64,000 nucleotides of DNA from the NCBI GenBank assembly GCA_028278245.1, contig JANQEQ010000131.1, forward strand, positions 18,869 through 82,868. Direction: 5' to 3'. The position numbers and the translations under genes are program-made. Numbering within the stretch: the first letter of the stretch is position 1; each line of letters begins with the position of its first letter. Below, one piece after another: positions 34,005-42,814 of this stretch. This DNA comes from Phycisphaerales bacterium (GTDB taxonomy: Bacteria; Planctomycetota; Phycisphaerae; Phycisphaerales; SM1A02). Below the pieces are notes generated by a model. It had not been told where the DNA came from. It did not search any database and worked only from the letters and a program-made list of their open reading frames with translations.

Positions 34005-34970
34005 TCACTCACTAACCGCAACGTCACGAGAACCATCTCCAAAGTCGATACCAATCAAGTTGGTGATTGAATCAGAAACTTGAACAGTGTACCCTCTGAA
34101 TGTTACGAATTGTCCGGAACCCCCCATCAGAACAAGGTACTGATCCGGAAGAATGTAATACCGAAATGCTTTTGTATTTGGCAAACATTTCCGATGTATG
34201 CCAGGAGAATGCTTTCTAATGTGTTTGTCAATTTCTTTGAATCGCTCTTTGCGGCCTACGGCGATTGCAATGGCTGCTGCGCGGTCTGCTTCGTTGATCG
34301 CTTTAAGTGCAGGGAATACCTCATAGAAGTGCGTAAATTCGCCCTTCTGACAGAAAAATTGCCAAAGTAGATTGGTGATTTCCTTTAAAGATTTTTGAAT
34401 ATCCTCACCAATCGCACTGCCTATTCCTTTGGCCATTCCAATAAGAAATCCAGTTGTGGCTAAGGGTATAGCGATGTTGATGGCCTTGCTTGCACAATTT
34501 GCCTGTCCGTCAACCTCATAAAATTGACGAATATTTGGTGGATATAGTTCTGGTGCTTCACATAAAGATATACTGCGTTGATGCATCATCGGTGCAAGAT
34601 TTATCCGAAGGAATTCTCTGATGAATTGATAGGATCCTCGATTAGTTTGAACAGCATTTAAAATGAGTTCGGCAAGTAGTCGATTCCTATCAGCTTCTGG
34701 GATAGCTTTCTGCAATACAGCAAGTGCGATTACCTTGTCTGTAGCCCACTGATGCTCATCAATATTCGGTACGTATTTCAGATGTGTTTCATATTCAAGA
34801 TATTCCTTGAACATATTTCTGGCATTCGAGATTAATGGTATTAATACTCGCTCGGCTTTCACTTTATCTTTGCCAAATAGGCGTTCAGTCAATCCTTTCG
34901 GGAGTGCCCTCATGACATCTTTCGGGATGACGAGTTCATCGGGTCGTGGTTGTGGCTTCTTCTGGCTCAT
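34005..34970 (-). CDS. Unknown 321-aa protein paired with a methyltransferase
   Basis: No family recognised. It begins at an ATG that overlaps the stop of the methyltransferase gene (ATGA at 34967-34970). The first 130 residues are helical and charged (KGLTERLFGKDKVKAERVL, MFKEYLEYETHLKYVP). One hydrophobic stretch near residues 165-190 (AINIAIPLATTGFLIGMAKG) could be a membrane segment or amphipathic hairpin. The end is beta-rich and possibly a small ligand-binding domain (YYILPDQYLVLMGGSGQF, VQVSDSITNLIGIDFGDGS). The DNA of this pair looks more AT-rich than its flanks, suggesting horizontal acquisition. Function cannot be inferred beyond the pairing. Confidence 0.72.
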   Translation of the reverse strand: MSQKKPQPRPDELVIPKDVMRALPKGLTERLFGKDKVKAERVLIPLISNARNMFKEYLEYETHLKYVPNIDEHQWATDKVIALAVLQKAIPEADRNRLLAELILNAVQTNRGSYQFIREFLRINLAPMMHQRSISLCEAPELYPPNIRQFYEVDGQANCASKAINIAIPLATTGFLIGMAKGIGSAIGEDIQKSLKEITNLLWQFFCQKGEFTHFYEVFPALKAINEADRAAAIAIAVGRKERFKEIDKHIRKHSPGIHRKCLPNTKAFRYYILPDQYLVLMGGSGQFVTFRGYTVQVSDSITNLIGIDFGDGSRDVAVSE

Positions 34971-35791
34971 TCCTTGGTTTCCTTTATCCCAGACACCCCA
35001 AATACAGTGCCACCCATTTCTTTGAATCTATGACGACAATTTTCGATGAGTTCCGTTACTTTTCCAGACTTGATATCGCTGTTGAGTTGTTTCAGGCCGA
35101 TCGAGATTTCTTCGTCTTTTAGATAGCTGAATTCCGAGAATGAACGTCGGAAAGTAGGATCAAGTGGTGCAGTGGGTTTATAGAAATCCTTAATCATCGG
35201 ATCATCGAGTGGTTTGGCAATCACGGATTTCAATCCAGCACATTTCATCCATTCACACACCTGTGCAATCCTTGGTTGAATCTCAAGCTTTATACGTAAT
35301 GCATTTGGGAAATATGTCCAGAACCAGACAGCCATATTTTGTTCCGGATCACGCTGTACTATTGCAACAGGTCCGGACTTTACTACGCGAACGGCTTCTG
35401 CAATCGCCTTTAAACGTAATATATCTCTTTCTCTTTGAGGTGTTGTAGTATTCGCACCGACATGGTGCAGTGATTGTACGAAGTAGGCACCGGAAAAATT
35501 TGAATCCGGGAAAGGAAGCGAAACCATATCACCACAGACTACTTCAGCAATTCGGGAAGTTGCGATATCGAGCATCCCCTGGCTCAGATCAAGTCCAACG
35601 ACACCCTGGCCCTTGAATACTGCTTTTTCGTATTGACCAGTACCACACCCGATACTAAGTATTTTACCTTTACTGCGAGCTCTGTTAAATACACCTGTGA
35701 GAAATGCAACGACTTCAGCGCCGGGATTTCTCATCGTGTCATAATCGCCAGCTTGATTATTATAATCTGTCAATGTCTGCCACTTCGCCAT
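34967..35791 (-). CDS. Class I SAM-dependent methyltransferase
   Basis: A 274-residue methyltransferase of the UbiE/Methyltransf_11 type. SAM motif I is ILSIGCGTGQY, followed by VVGLDLSQGMLDIA, the acidic GDMVSLPFPDSNFSGAYFV and a motif near GPVAIVQRDPEQ. The last 100 residues (KPLDDPMIKDFYKPTAPLD, SYLKDEEISIGLKQLN) are not characteristic. It is followed by the unknown gene with a 4-base overlap, so they are probably translated together. The substrate (small molecule, protein or nucleic acid) is not readable. The start at ATG 35791 is the only good one. Confidence 0.85.
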   Translation of the reverse strand: MAKWQTLTDYNNQAGDYDTMRNPGAEVVAFLTGVFNRARSKGKILSIGCGTGQYEKAVFKGQGVVGLDLSQGMLDIATSRIAEVVCGDMVSLPFPDSNFSGAYFVQSLHHVGANTTTPQRERDILRLKAIAEAVRVVKSGPVAIVQRDPEQNMAVWFWTYFPNALRIKLEIQPRIAQVCEWMKCAGLKSVIAKPLDDPMIKDFYKPTAPLDPTFRRSFSEFSYLKDEEISIGLKQLNSDIKSGKVTELIENCRHRFKEMGGTVFGVSGIKETKE

Positions 35792-35946
35792 ACTTATGCT
35801 TTCGTTAGGCCCATCGCTTGCTTCTATGTGCGTCTATCTATTGAGGATTTCTCACTCCATCCAATTGTACGTTATGGGAGCCCGCTCATTGTAAGTGTAC
35901 AATTCGAGAGAATTTCATCAGAGGAAAAACCTATTGTACTGGAAAA

Positions 35947-36660
35947 CTAGTCTTCGCTGCGGCCGAGTGTCTGATTCGTCAGTGTGAGTTGTTCTTCGTT
36001 GAGGATGAAATCGTGAACAATCACACGACGACCATCGGCCAGTGGTATCTCAGGTTCCAGCGCCGTGCGACCCAGCAGAATATCAAGCAGCGGTTGCATT
36101 GCCTGCTGTATATCCGAGCCATTCGGAGCTACACCTTCCAGAATCTCCAGCAACTTCTGAGCCGGATCGCCTGAAATCGGCACCCGGCCGAGGCTCAATC
36201 GCGTTGTATCAAAGCGAAGCTTTCCCTCGGAAAGTTGTGGTTCCAATTGCACAACAAGCACGCGCCCGCCGGTTTGCGGTCCCAGATCCAGGGCAACATC
36301 AAAACGACCCAATCGCATCTTCACCTGCGGCGGTCCCAGATCCGTCGGCCATTGCTGACCGCGCTCATGCGCCAACCATTCGGGCAATCGGGAGGAAAGC
36401 CAGTTATTGATGTCATCCTCGGTGAGTTGCACCGACCATTGCTCGGACTGCGGGCGGACTTTTTGCGCCTGGACAACGACGCCGTACTCAAAACGATCAG
36501 CCCGTTCGATGTTTTGCGCTACTTGTGGATCAGGTGGCTGATACCACGACGGTGCCAGGGATGATCGCCACCACAGTAAAACGACTGCGGCCAGAATGAG
36601 CAGCATGATTACGGCACATCCAATTCGCAGTCGTTTCAAACGTCGAGGTGGTTTTGACAT
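35947..36660 (-). CDS. Membrane-anchored hypothetical protein, 237 aa
   Basis: A basic N-terminus (MSKPPRRLKRLRIG) and one membrane segment at about residues 14-31 (AVIMLLILAAVVLLWW) anchor a periplasmic domain of about 200 residues. The domain has the repeating theme of beta strands (WSVQLTEDDINNWLSSRLPE, VKMRLGRFDVALDLG, LVVQLEPQLSEGKLRF) reminiscent of YpmS/DUF2140-like lipid-binding folds; this resemblance is weak. No catalytic motif is seen. It precedes no obvious partner on its strand; the M3-FKBP gene is upstream, ending 46 bases before its start at 36660. Confidence 0.72.
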   Translation of the reverse strand: MSKPPRRLKRLRIGCAVIMLLILAAVVLLWWRSSLAPSWYQPPDPQVAQNIERADRFEYGVVVQAQKVRPQSEQWSVQLTEDDINNWLSSRLPEWLAHERGQQWPTDLGPPQVKMRLGRFDVALDLGPQTGGRVLVVQLEPQLSEGKLRFDTTRLSLGRVPISGDPAQKLLEILEGVAPNGSDIQQAMQPLLDILLGRTALEPEIPLADGRRVIVHDFILNEEQLTLTNQTLGRSED

Positions 36661-36705
36661 GGCCTGAGACTTTCAGTGAGCCATGTGCATTCTACTGTGG
36701 CTCCA

Positions 36706-39120
36706 TCAGTTCGATACGATGTCCAGCAGCTCCACGTCAAAAATGAGCGTGGACTTGGGGGGAATACCCGATCGCCCCCGCTCACCATAAGCCAGTTGAT
36801 GGGGGATGATTAGCTTTCGCTTACCGCCGATCCGCATTGAACCGACACCTTCCGTCCAACCCTTGATGACACGATTCAGAGCGAAATTAATCGGTTGACC
36901 CCGGTCAACTGAACTGTCAAATATGTTGCCATCGGTGAAGTAGCCAGTGTAATGCACGCGCACAACGGTGGAGGAATCAGTTGGCATGGCACCTTCGCCA
37001 ACCACGATGTCGTAGTACATCAGTCCACTGTCAGTCACGACCGGATCACCTTTGACCGGCTCACCGGGATAATCGGCCACTTTGGAAGACGATCCAGTTT
37101 CCAGACCAAGGTGTTTCAGGTAAGCGTCCATTTGTGGTTCGCGGCCAAGGAAATTGCGAAGCATATCCATGCCGTCGACGGTTCCGCCGCGGGAGAGGAT
37201 AGCTTTTCGGAATTTCATGCCCGCTTCGGGATTCATCAAACCCATTTCCTCGAAGATCTGGAAACAATCGCAGGAGTAGACCAGCGACCACTGGTAACCG
37301 TAATAGCTGGCGATGTAGTTGGTCAGATGATGGAAACCAGCATGGACGTATGTTCCTTCAACGCCGTCGTACTTTTCAACCTCATCCTGCAGATCAAGCG
37401 TGATCTGGGTGGAATCGATGTCCTCTCCCGGTTGCAGCAGGTTGAACGCCTGATCGATCATGCCGTAGTAGAATTGACGCTCTGCCAGCATGCCTGATGC
37501 GAACTGACGAGCCGCCAGCATTCCCTCCAGTAATTCGTCTGGCAGAGGTTCGCCGGTTTCATAATGCAGGGCAAAGGTACGCAACACATCCGCATCCCAG
37601 CACCAGTTTTCATACATCTGTGAGGGCAGCTCGACGAAGTCGCGCTCAGTTGATGTGCCGGAGAATCGCGAGGTGGTTGCCTCGGTAAGAACGGTGTGGA
37701 GGAAGTGGCCGAATTCGTGGAACAATGTGGTCACTTCTTCATGGCTCAGCAGTGATGGCTTGTCAGCGGTAGGTTTCGTGAAGTTACACTGCACAACCGC
37801 GCGCGGTTTGGTGATGGATCCGTCCAGCCAGACTTTGCGCGGCATGAATCCCCATTGAAAAGCGCCGGAAGCCTTGTTCGGCCGGGGGTGGAAGTCGATG
37901 TACACTTCACCCAGCATTTCGCCACTTGCTTTGTCGTAGGTGCGGTAGAACACTACATCTTCGTGCCAGAAGGGAAGTCCCTCCGCTTTGGCTTTCTCGG
38001 TTTCGTTGACAAAATTGATGCCGAACAACGTGCTGAAGACATCAAACATCCCCTCAGTGACCTGCTCCAGCGGGAAGTACTCGCGGATCTTTTCCGTGTC
38101 TACGGTATAGTCGCGCTTCTTCAGCAGGTTTTCGTAATACCAGTAATCCCAGGCAAAGAAATCCGCATCGGGATCGCCGAGGTCTTCGCGTTTGGCATCA
38201 CGGAGTTGGGCAAAATCAAGGTCCGATTTCTTTCGTACCAGTGGTCGTACCTGATCATAAAAGGCTTTGACAGTGTCCGCATTTTTCGTCATGAGGATTT
38301 CAGTCTGAAAGTCAGCCGAATGCCGATAGCCCAGCAACGATGCTGCCTTGGCCCGGAGTTTGAGGATTTTCTCAAACAGAGCGACGTTTTTCTGGCCGCC
38401 CTCACGCTTGTATGCCACCCATACTTTTTTCCGTGTCGTTTCACTTGGGCACAGCATCCAGATGCGCATCACCGTCGGACCGTCCATTCCGACAATGTAC
38501 AAGTCGGCAGAGCGCTCCAGGCCTTCAAGGAAATCATCCGGCATGCCTGCTAGTTCCTCAGCCGTCAGGAGTGTGGTCGTTTCATCTTCACGAATGTTGC
38601 GGGGGAATTCGATGGATAACTTCGATAGCTCCAACTGAACTTCCTTGAGTTCCTCCCGTTTTTCAGGAGGAAGCTCCATACCCGCTCGTCGATAGTCGCG
38701 CAGCATGAACTTGAGCAGACGAGCTTTTTCACCGGTGAGTGGGGGATTCGTATCAGCGTAAGCCTTTATCGCCAGGTAAAGATCCTCATTCAGTCCAAGA
38801 TCGATGAACCATGCTGACTTTGCTTCGGCAACTTCGTTTCCCAGCTCACGCGCCTGGGCAACAGGGGAAAGATACGCCATGACGTGGTAAAATGTTGTTT
38901 CGATCTCCAGCCGGGCAAGCATATCATCCAGCGCGCCGATCGTATTCTCGTAGGTGCGTTGATCATCCGGAATATCGATGACTTCCTGGATCCGCGCATC
39001 AGCCCAGTCGAGCCACTCTTTCCACGTTTGGGATTCTTGCGCCTGCGCGGCAAAGGTTAGAAATGCCAGCACGGTGAGAACCGTGACGAAAAGTTGCTTG
39101 AAGTGATGAGTGCATCTCAT
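36706..39120 (-). CDS. M3-family metallopeptidase fused to a C-terminal FKBP prolyl isomerase
   Basis: An 804-residue secreted fusion. The start at 39120 (after GGAAGAG) gives a signal peptide ending FAAQAQ. Residues about 30-670 form an M3 (thimet oligopeptidase-like) zinc peptidase: HEFGH provides two zinc ligands and the general base, the third ligand is the Glu in RDFVELPSQM, and HHLTNYIASYYGYQWS holds the substrate-binding His and Tyr. Residues about 690-804 form an FKBP-type prolyl isomerase with HYTGYFTDGNIFDSS, RVIKGWTEGVGSM and IPHQLAYGERG. Peptidase and folding helper in one chain is unusual. It would act on short peptides in the periplasm. The gene lies 117 bases downstream of the FKBP-rich gene on the same strand. 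Confidence 0.9.
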   Translation of the reverse strand: MRCTHHFKQLFVTVLTVLAFLTFAAQAQESQTWKEWLDWADARIQEVIDIPDDQRTYENTIGALDDMLARLEIETTFYHVMAYLSPVAQARELGNEVAEAKSAWFIDLGLNEDLYLAIKAYADTNPPLTGEKARLLKFMLRDYRRAGMELPPEKREELKEVQLELSKLSIEFPRNIREDETTTLLTAEELAGMPDDFLEGLERSADLYIVGMDGPTVMRIWMLCPSETTRKKVWVAYKREGGQKNVALFEKILKLRAKAASLLGYRHSADFQTEILMTKNADTVKAFYDQVRPLVRKKSDLDFAQLRDAKREDLGDPDADFFAWDYWYYENLLKKRDYTVDTEKIREYFPLEQVTEGMFDVFSTLFGINFVNETEKAKAEGLPFWHEDVVFYRTYDKASGEMLGEVYIDFHPRPNKASGAFQWGFMPRKVWLDGSITKPRAVVQCNFTKPTADKPSLLSHEEVTTLFHEFGHFLHTVLTEATTSRFSGTSTERDFVELPSQMYENWCWDADVLRTFALHYETGEPLPDELLEGMLAARQFASGMLAERQFYYGMIDQAFNLLQPGEDIDSTQITLDLQDEVEKYDGVEGTYVHAGFHHLTNYIASYYGYQWSLVYSCDCFQIFEEMGLMNPEAGMKFRKAILSRGGTVDGMDMLRNFLGREPQMDAYLKHLGLETGSSSKVADYPGEPVKGDPVVTDSGLMYYDIVVGEGAMPTDSSTVVRVHYTGYFTDGNIFDSSVDRGQPINFALNRVIKGWTEGVGSMRIGGKRKLIIPHQLAYGERGRSGIPPKSTLIFDVELLDIVSN

Positions 39121-39236
39121 AATAGAATTCTCTTCCGGGTGAATATCAAAGATTAACAAAATGTCGATGGTTGACAGTTAAACCAGTTACGGCGTTCCCG
39201 CATAGTCATGATGAAGCGTGCGGATCACGATTGCGA

Positions 39237-40439
39237 TCAATCCTCTTCATGGTCATGATCTTCTTCGTGATCGTGATCGTGATCATGATCGTGCTCCTGT
39301 TCCTGCTTCTGGGTAGGAGCCTGATTGATCTTTACCGAGTGTCCGGTTCCGGGTTCCGCGGGTTTGACGATTTCCAGCAATTCCACATCAAAGACAAGCA
39401 GTGCTTTGGCAGGAATTCCCCGATTGCCGCGCTCACCGTAAGCCAGTTCGTATGGGATGATAAGCTTACGCTTCCCGCCTACCTTCATGGAGGTAAGCCC
39501 CTCCGTCCAGCCGGCAATCACGCGGTTCAAGCCGAAATCAACCGGTTCGCCTCGGTTTACGGAGCTGTCGAACACTGATCCATCGTTGAGATAGCCCGTG
39601 TAATGCACCTTGACTTCTGCTTCCGGGCCGGATGGTTGTTCGCCCTCACCTACAACCAGGTCGTAATACTTCAATCCGGATTCGGTTACGACCGGCTCGC
39701 CTTCCACCGGTTCGCCGGGTAGCTCTTCCGGTTCAGTCATGAATGGATCGACCCCGAGCACCTCGACATCAATCACCACCAGTGCATTGGCGGGAATATC
39801 CGGCCTTCCCTGCTCACCAAAGGCCAGAGGCGCAGGGATGATGAGCTTTCGCATGGATCCCTTGGACAATCCCTGCATGCCTTCGCTCCAGCCGGGGAAA
39901 AACATAGTGGTCAGATAGGTCGGTGGTGTGTCGGCATCACTGGAACTCCACAATTTGGATCCATCGATGAGGTAAGCATCGAATTCAAGCTGAACGGCGC
40001 TGTCTGTGTCGACGGTTCGCTTCTCGTCACCTATTTCGATATCGAAATACATGAGGCCGCTTTCGGTCTGTTCCCAGTCGCCCTCTACCTGAATGCCGGG
40101 GAAGCGCGATACCATTGTTTCGCTGATGACTTTCCCGGTTTCCGTATTGATAACGATGCTGTGTGCCTGAAATTTGTTATGCACAATGACGGTGTAAGTC
40201 GGAGGAGAATCAGAGAGGTTGAGGGTGACATCGCTTGCCCTCCCATCCTCCATCCTCTTTTCTGCGATTTGAATGGCCTCCGTTATGGTCATTGAACATT
40301 TATGGACTGCCTGGGCCGTCTCTTCGGTTCGAGGGGGAAGGGCGCTGTAATCGACGTCCGGATCGATCGCGACAGCATTTGAGGTCGCCGCAGCCAGAAT
40401 CGTGAGACCGACGAAAAAGCGGAATGATGAATGCCACAT
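39237..40439 (-). CDS. PepSY/FKBP/FKBP protein with His-Asp-rich metal-binding tail
   Basis: A 400-residue secreted protein: signal peptide to about residue 24, then a PepSY-like domain ([29 protein letters not shown]). Two FKBP domains follow. The first (about 125-228) is divergent, lacking several active-site aromatics ([25 protein letters not shown]). The second (about 235-350) is canonical ([39 protein letters not shown]). The tail of about 20 residues alternates His and Asp/Glu ([19 protein letters not shown]), like the metal-binding end of SlyD. It probably aids folding in the periplasm and may bind nickel, zinc or calcium. Upstream of the M3-FKBP gene on the same strand, it shares the FKBP motif and may form a functional pair with it. 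Confidence 0.88.
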   Translation of the reverse strand: MWHSSFRFFVGLTILAAATSNAVAIDPDVDYSALPPRTEETAQAVHKCSMTITEAIQIAEKRMEDGRASDVTLNLSDSPPTYTVIVHNKFQAHSIVINTETGKVISETMVSRFPGIQVEGDWEQTESGLMYFDIEIGDEKRTVDTDSAVQLEFDAYLIDGSKLWSSSDADTPPTYLTTMFFPGWSEGMQGLSKGSMRKLIIPAPLAFGEQGRPDIPANALVVIDVEVLGVDPFMTEPEELPGEPVEGEPVVTESGLKYYDLVVGEGEQPSGPEAEVKVHYTGYLNDGSVFDSSVNRGEPVDFGLNRVIAGWTEGLTSMKVGGKRKLIIPYELAYGERGNRGIPAKALLVFDVELLEIVKPAEPGTGHSVKINQAPTQKQEQEHDHDHDHDHEEDHDHEED

Positions 40440-40650
40440 GATTTAACCTGCCTGTTTCTGTTGTCCTGAAACCGACAGACACCCGCCTGCCGGTGATGAT
40501 TAGTCCTATAGGGTAGCGGATTCAGTCGGTTGCGGCTTCCCCGGATTAACCTCTTTCTTGCGCAGGGCAGCGTGTTTGTAGGGCTGACAGGCATGAGGAC
40601 ACGATGAACACAGTACAATTCCCTGTGCTCCCCAGGTCAGATCCTCACCG

Positions 40651-42348
40651 ATGAATACCGCGACCCACATGACAATTGCCGGAAAACGCCTTGCTGACCA
40701 CCCGATCTGCCGCCGTGGATATGTGGCGTTGGTATTCTCCGGCTCACGCCACATTCTGGGGGAATTGCCCGGTGAGCCGACCGCCGGGATTGATCAGAAG
40801 TATGCGCTGGTTGATCCCCGCCTGCCTGAAGAAGAGGATTTTGCCCGATCACCCAATATGCCGCTTCCCATCTGGCCGGAAGACCAGATCCGCCCTGTTG
40901 GCGGAATGTGCTTCATTTTCACAGATGGTGGGCACCCGGCTGTCGCTCGATTGGAGGATCTTGGCGCGGTCAAAGATGAACACTTCCTGCTCACGAGTGA
41001 TTATCCGGCATGTGGTGTCGATGATGATCTCGAACAGCGTCTTGTAGATCTTTTAGCACAATGTCACGTCGGCCAGGGAATCTTGATTCTCGGATTCGGC
41101 GATCAAGGGGCGAGGATCGCAGATTTGTTACAGCAGAATTTTATAGTCGATACATCACGCATCTGTATCTGGGATGATCAGGTCATCAGTCGAAATCGCG
41201 CGCGCGATGTCGGCTTGCGGGTTTTTGAAACTGTGGAGGAGTTGCTGAAGGAAGCCAATTCATGTGGAGCGGTTGTTTATTCTCCACTGGCTCATCACGA
41301 TCGCTTGCACCAGCTTTATTGCAGTATGCAGGAACGGGGGCTTGCCTGTTTGAGTAATCAGTCAGCCGGCACACCACATTCATATTTCCATAACTGCGAT
41401 CAAATCATGCTTGATGAGAGCGCTCATCGCATATTCCATGTCGAAGGGCTGACACTCACGCGACGCGATCAGCAACTTCCATTTGCATTGGGTATTTCAT
41501 CAGTACGACATACTCTGCGGAAATTCGGCTCAACCTCCGTAGATGAGTTGGGTTCCGATCATTATCAGCAGATTGCACGGGATTGTGACATCATTAATCT
41601 GAGTGAACCTGCTCCAGCGGACGTATTCCATCCATCCACATTTATTGAAACGCAACGGGTGTATGTTTCGGTTCACGATCATCCTTCGCTCCCGATCTTT
41701 GCGGCCAGGGATTTTGCCGGCAAGATCTGGCCGAGTGCGACACAAAGATTATTTCCCTCATCACGAGAAGCGGAGTTGGGCAAGACTGATCTGGAACGCA
41801 TTCTTGCTCGGCACGTACATCGCTGTGAGATCGCCCAGGCTTCACAGACCTCAACCCAGCAGGTGATGTTGGGTATTGCAGCCGCTCATTGTGCAGCGAA
41901 TGATCCCATTATCGAGATCGGCTCTGCTCTGGGAGGCAGCGCCCTACTCATGGCTGCGGCAACACCAGGAGGGAAAACCCTCTATTCAGTCGATCCGGGA
42001 ACTGCCACCCGGGATGTCATGCGATTTCTCTTTCAACGGGAAGGGTGGTCGGATCGTCTGCAGCAGATCGTCAAAACCAGCGATGAAGCGATCGATGAAT
42101 TGAAGTACCTGAGCGGCAAGGTCGGTCTGGTTTTCATCGATGGACAGCACACGGAATCTGCTGCACTACGTGATATCGATAATTACAGCCCACTGCTCAA
42201 ACCCGGCGGCGCCTTGCTGATCCATGATGTGACATCAAATTATTACACCGTCATGCGAACCGTAATCGAGCATCTGCTCTCTGATACACGCTTCACCTGG
42301 AAATGCCTGGTGGATGGATTAGCAGTGTTGGAGCGAATTTCCGTTTGA
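40651..42348 (+). CDS. Rossmann-domain protein fused to a C-terminal methyltransferase
   Basis: A 565-residue fusion. Near residue 145 an N-terminal dinucleotide-type fold shows ILGFGDQGARIADLL followed by an acidic strand end. The C-terminal 190 residues are a class I methyltransferase (Methyltransf_24 type): PIIEIGSALGGSALLMAA is SAM motif I, TLYSVDPGT motif II and GLVFIDGQHTESAALRDID with KPGGALLIHDV complete the set. The first 120 residues (DHPICRRGYVALVFSGSRHI) are not recognised. The reaction is unknown; fusion of a nucleotide-binding part to such a methyltransferase could point to sugar or natural-product chemistry, but no such genes are nearby. It is divergent from the PepSY/FKBP gene. 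Confidence 0.78.
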   Translation: MNTATHMTIAGKRLADHPICRRGYVALVFSGSRHILGELPGEPTAGIDQKYALVDPRLPEEEDFARSPNMPLPIWPEDQIRPVGGMCFIFTDGGHPAVARLEDLGAVKDEHFLLTSDYPACGVDDDLEQRLVDLLAQCHVGQGILILGFGDQGARIADLLQQNFIVDTSRICIWDDQVISRNRARDVGLRVFETVEELLKEANSCGAVVYSPLAHHDRLHQLYCSMQERGLACLSNQSAGTPHSYFHNCDQIMLDESAHRIFHVEGLTLTRRDQQLPFALGISSVRHTLRKFGSTSVDELGSDHYQQIARDCDIINLSEPAPADVFHPSTFIETQRVYVSVHDHPSLPIFAARDFAGKIWPSATQRLFPSSREAELGKTDLERILARHVHRCEIAQASQTSTQQVMLGIAAAHCAANDPIIEIGSALGGSALLMAAATPGGKTLYSVDPGTATRDVMRFLFQREGWSDRLQQIVKTSDEAIDELKYLSGKVGLVFIDGQHTESAALRDIDNYSPLLKPGGALLIHDVTSNYYTVMRTVIEHLLSDTRFTWKCLVDGLAVLERISV

Positions 42349-42664
42349 ATCACTTACGTAGAGTGGTTGATTCATAAGTAGTACGAAGCTCCAGCAACTA
42401 CTGGGAAGCTACGACATAAAGAGTAAGAATTGAAGATAGCCCCAGGGAGTTATCGAAGTTATTCACGTCTTCAATCATCCCATACCCTTATCCCACTCTA
42501 CTCCAATCCCCCTGATCTCTTAAGCCGCTGATTAAATTCAGGTGTGGTTGTACTCCGATTATTAATCTGTTCATTACCGGACGCGGTTTTTAGCCCTAAA
42601 CGTGAATGGGAAAATCCGACCAGCATATCGCAATTCTCAGGGTAATCCCTAGTTTTTTATTACA

Positions 42665-42708
42665 AATGCCGGTTCATGAACCGTTATCGGCTGGCATTGT
42701 GTCTTTTT
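42665..42708 (+). promoter_or_regulatory. Terminator-like hairpin in the leader of the dockerin-like gene
   Basis: An outer stem AATGCC/GGCATT encloses the perfect palindrome CGGTTCATGAACCG and is followed by GTGTCTTTTT. It lies about 107 bases before the start at 42815. It may be an attenuator or a terminator of upstream transcription. Confidence 0.45.
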
Positions 42709-42802
42709 AAGATAATGCTCATTTTTCGCGCAGGATCTGCTGAATTTTGGCGTAATTTTAAGAGGAGGCGGAGCAAGATTGTATTTTCATATCTGGAAAA
42801 AA

Positions 42803-42808
42803 AAGGAG
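42803..42808 (+). promoter_or_regulatory. Ribosome binding site deciding the start at 42815
   Basis: AAGGAG six bases before ATG 42815. The longer frame from 42779 lacks a site. Confidence 0.7.
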
Positions 42809-42814
42809 TCAATC

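Larger units (their letters stand above)
42349..42814. other. AT-rich gene-free spacer with leader elements
   Basis: No supported gene between the methyltransferase fusion and the dockerin-like gene. The last 150 bases hold a terminator-like hairpin (42665-42708) and the AAGGAG ribosome site. The rest shows no clear motif. Confidence 0.55.

Noticed and set aside
39230..39300. Short direct repeats (GATCATGATCGTGATC) suggesting an origin or iteron array
   Set aside because: They are simply the His/Asp codons of the FKBP protein's tail.
42689..42708. Possible sigma-54 promoter (TGGCAT followed by TCTTTTT) before the dockerin-like gene
   Set aside because: The -12 half lacks TTGC at the required spacing; the bases are better explained as hairpin arm and T run.
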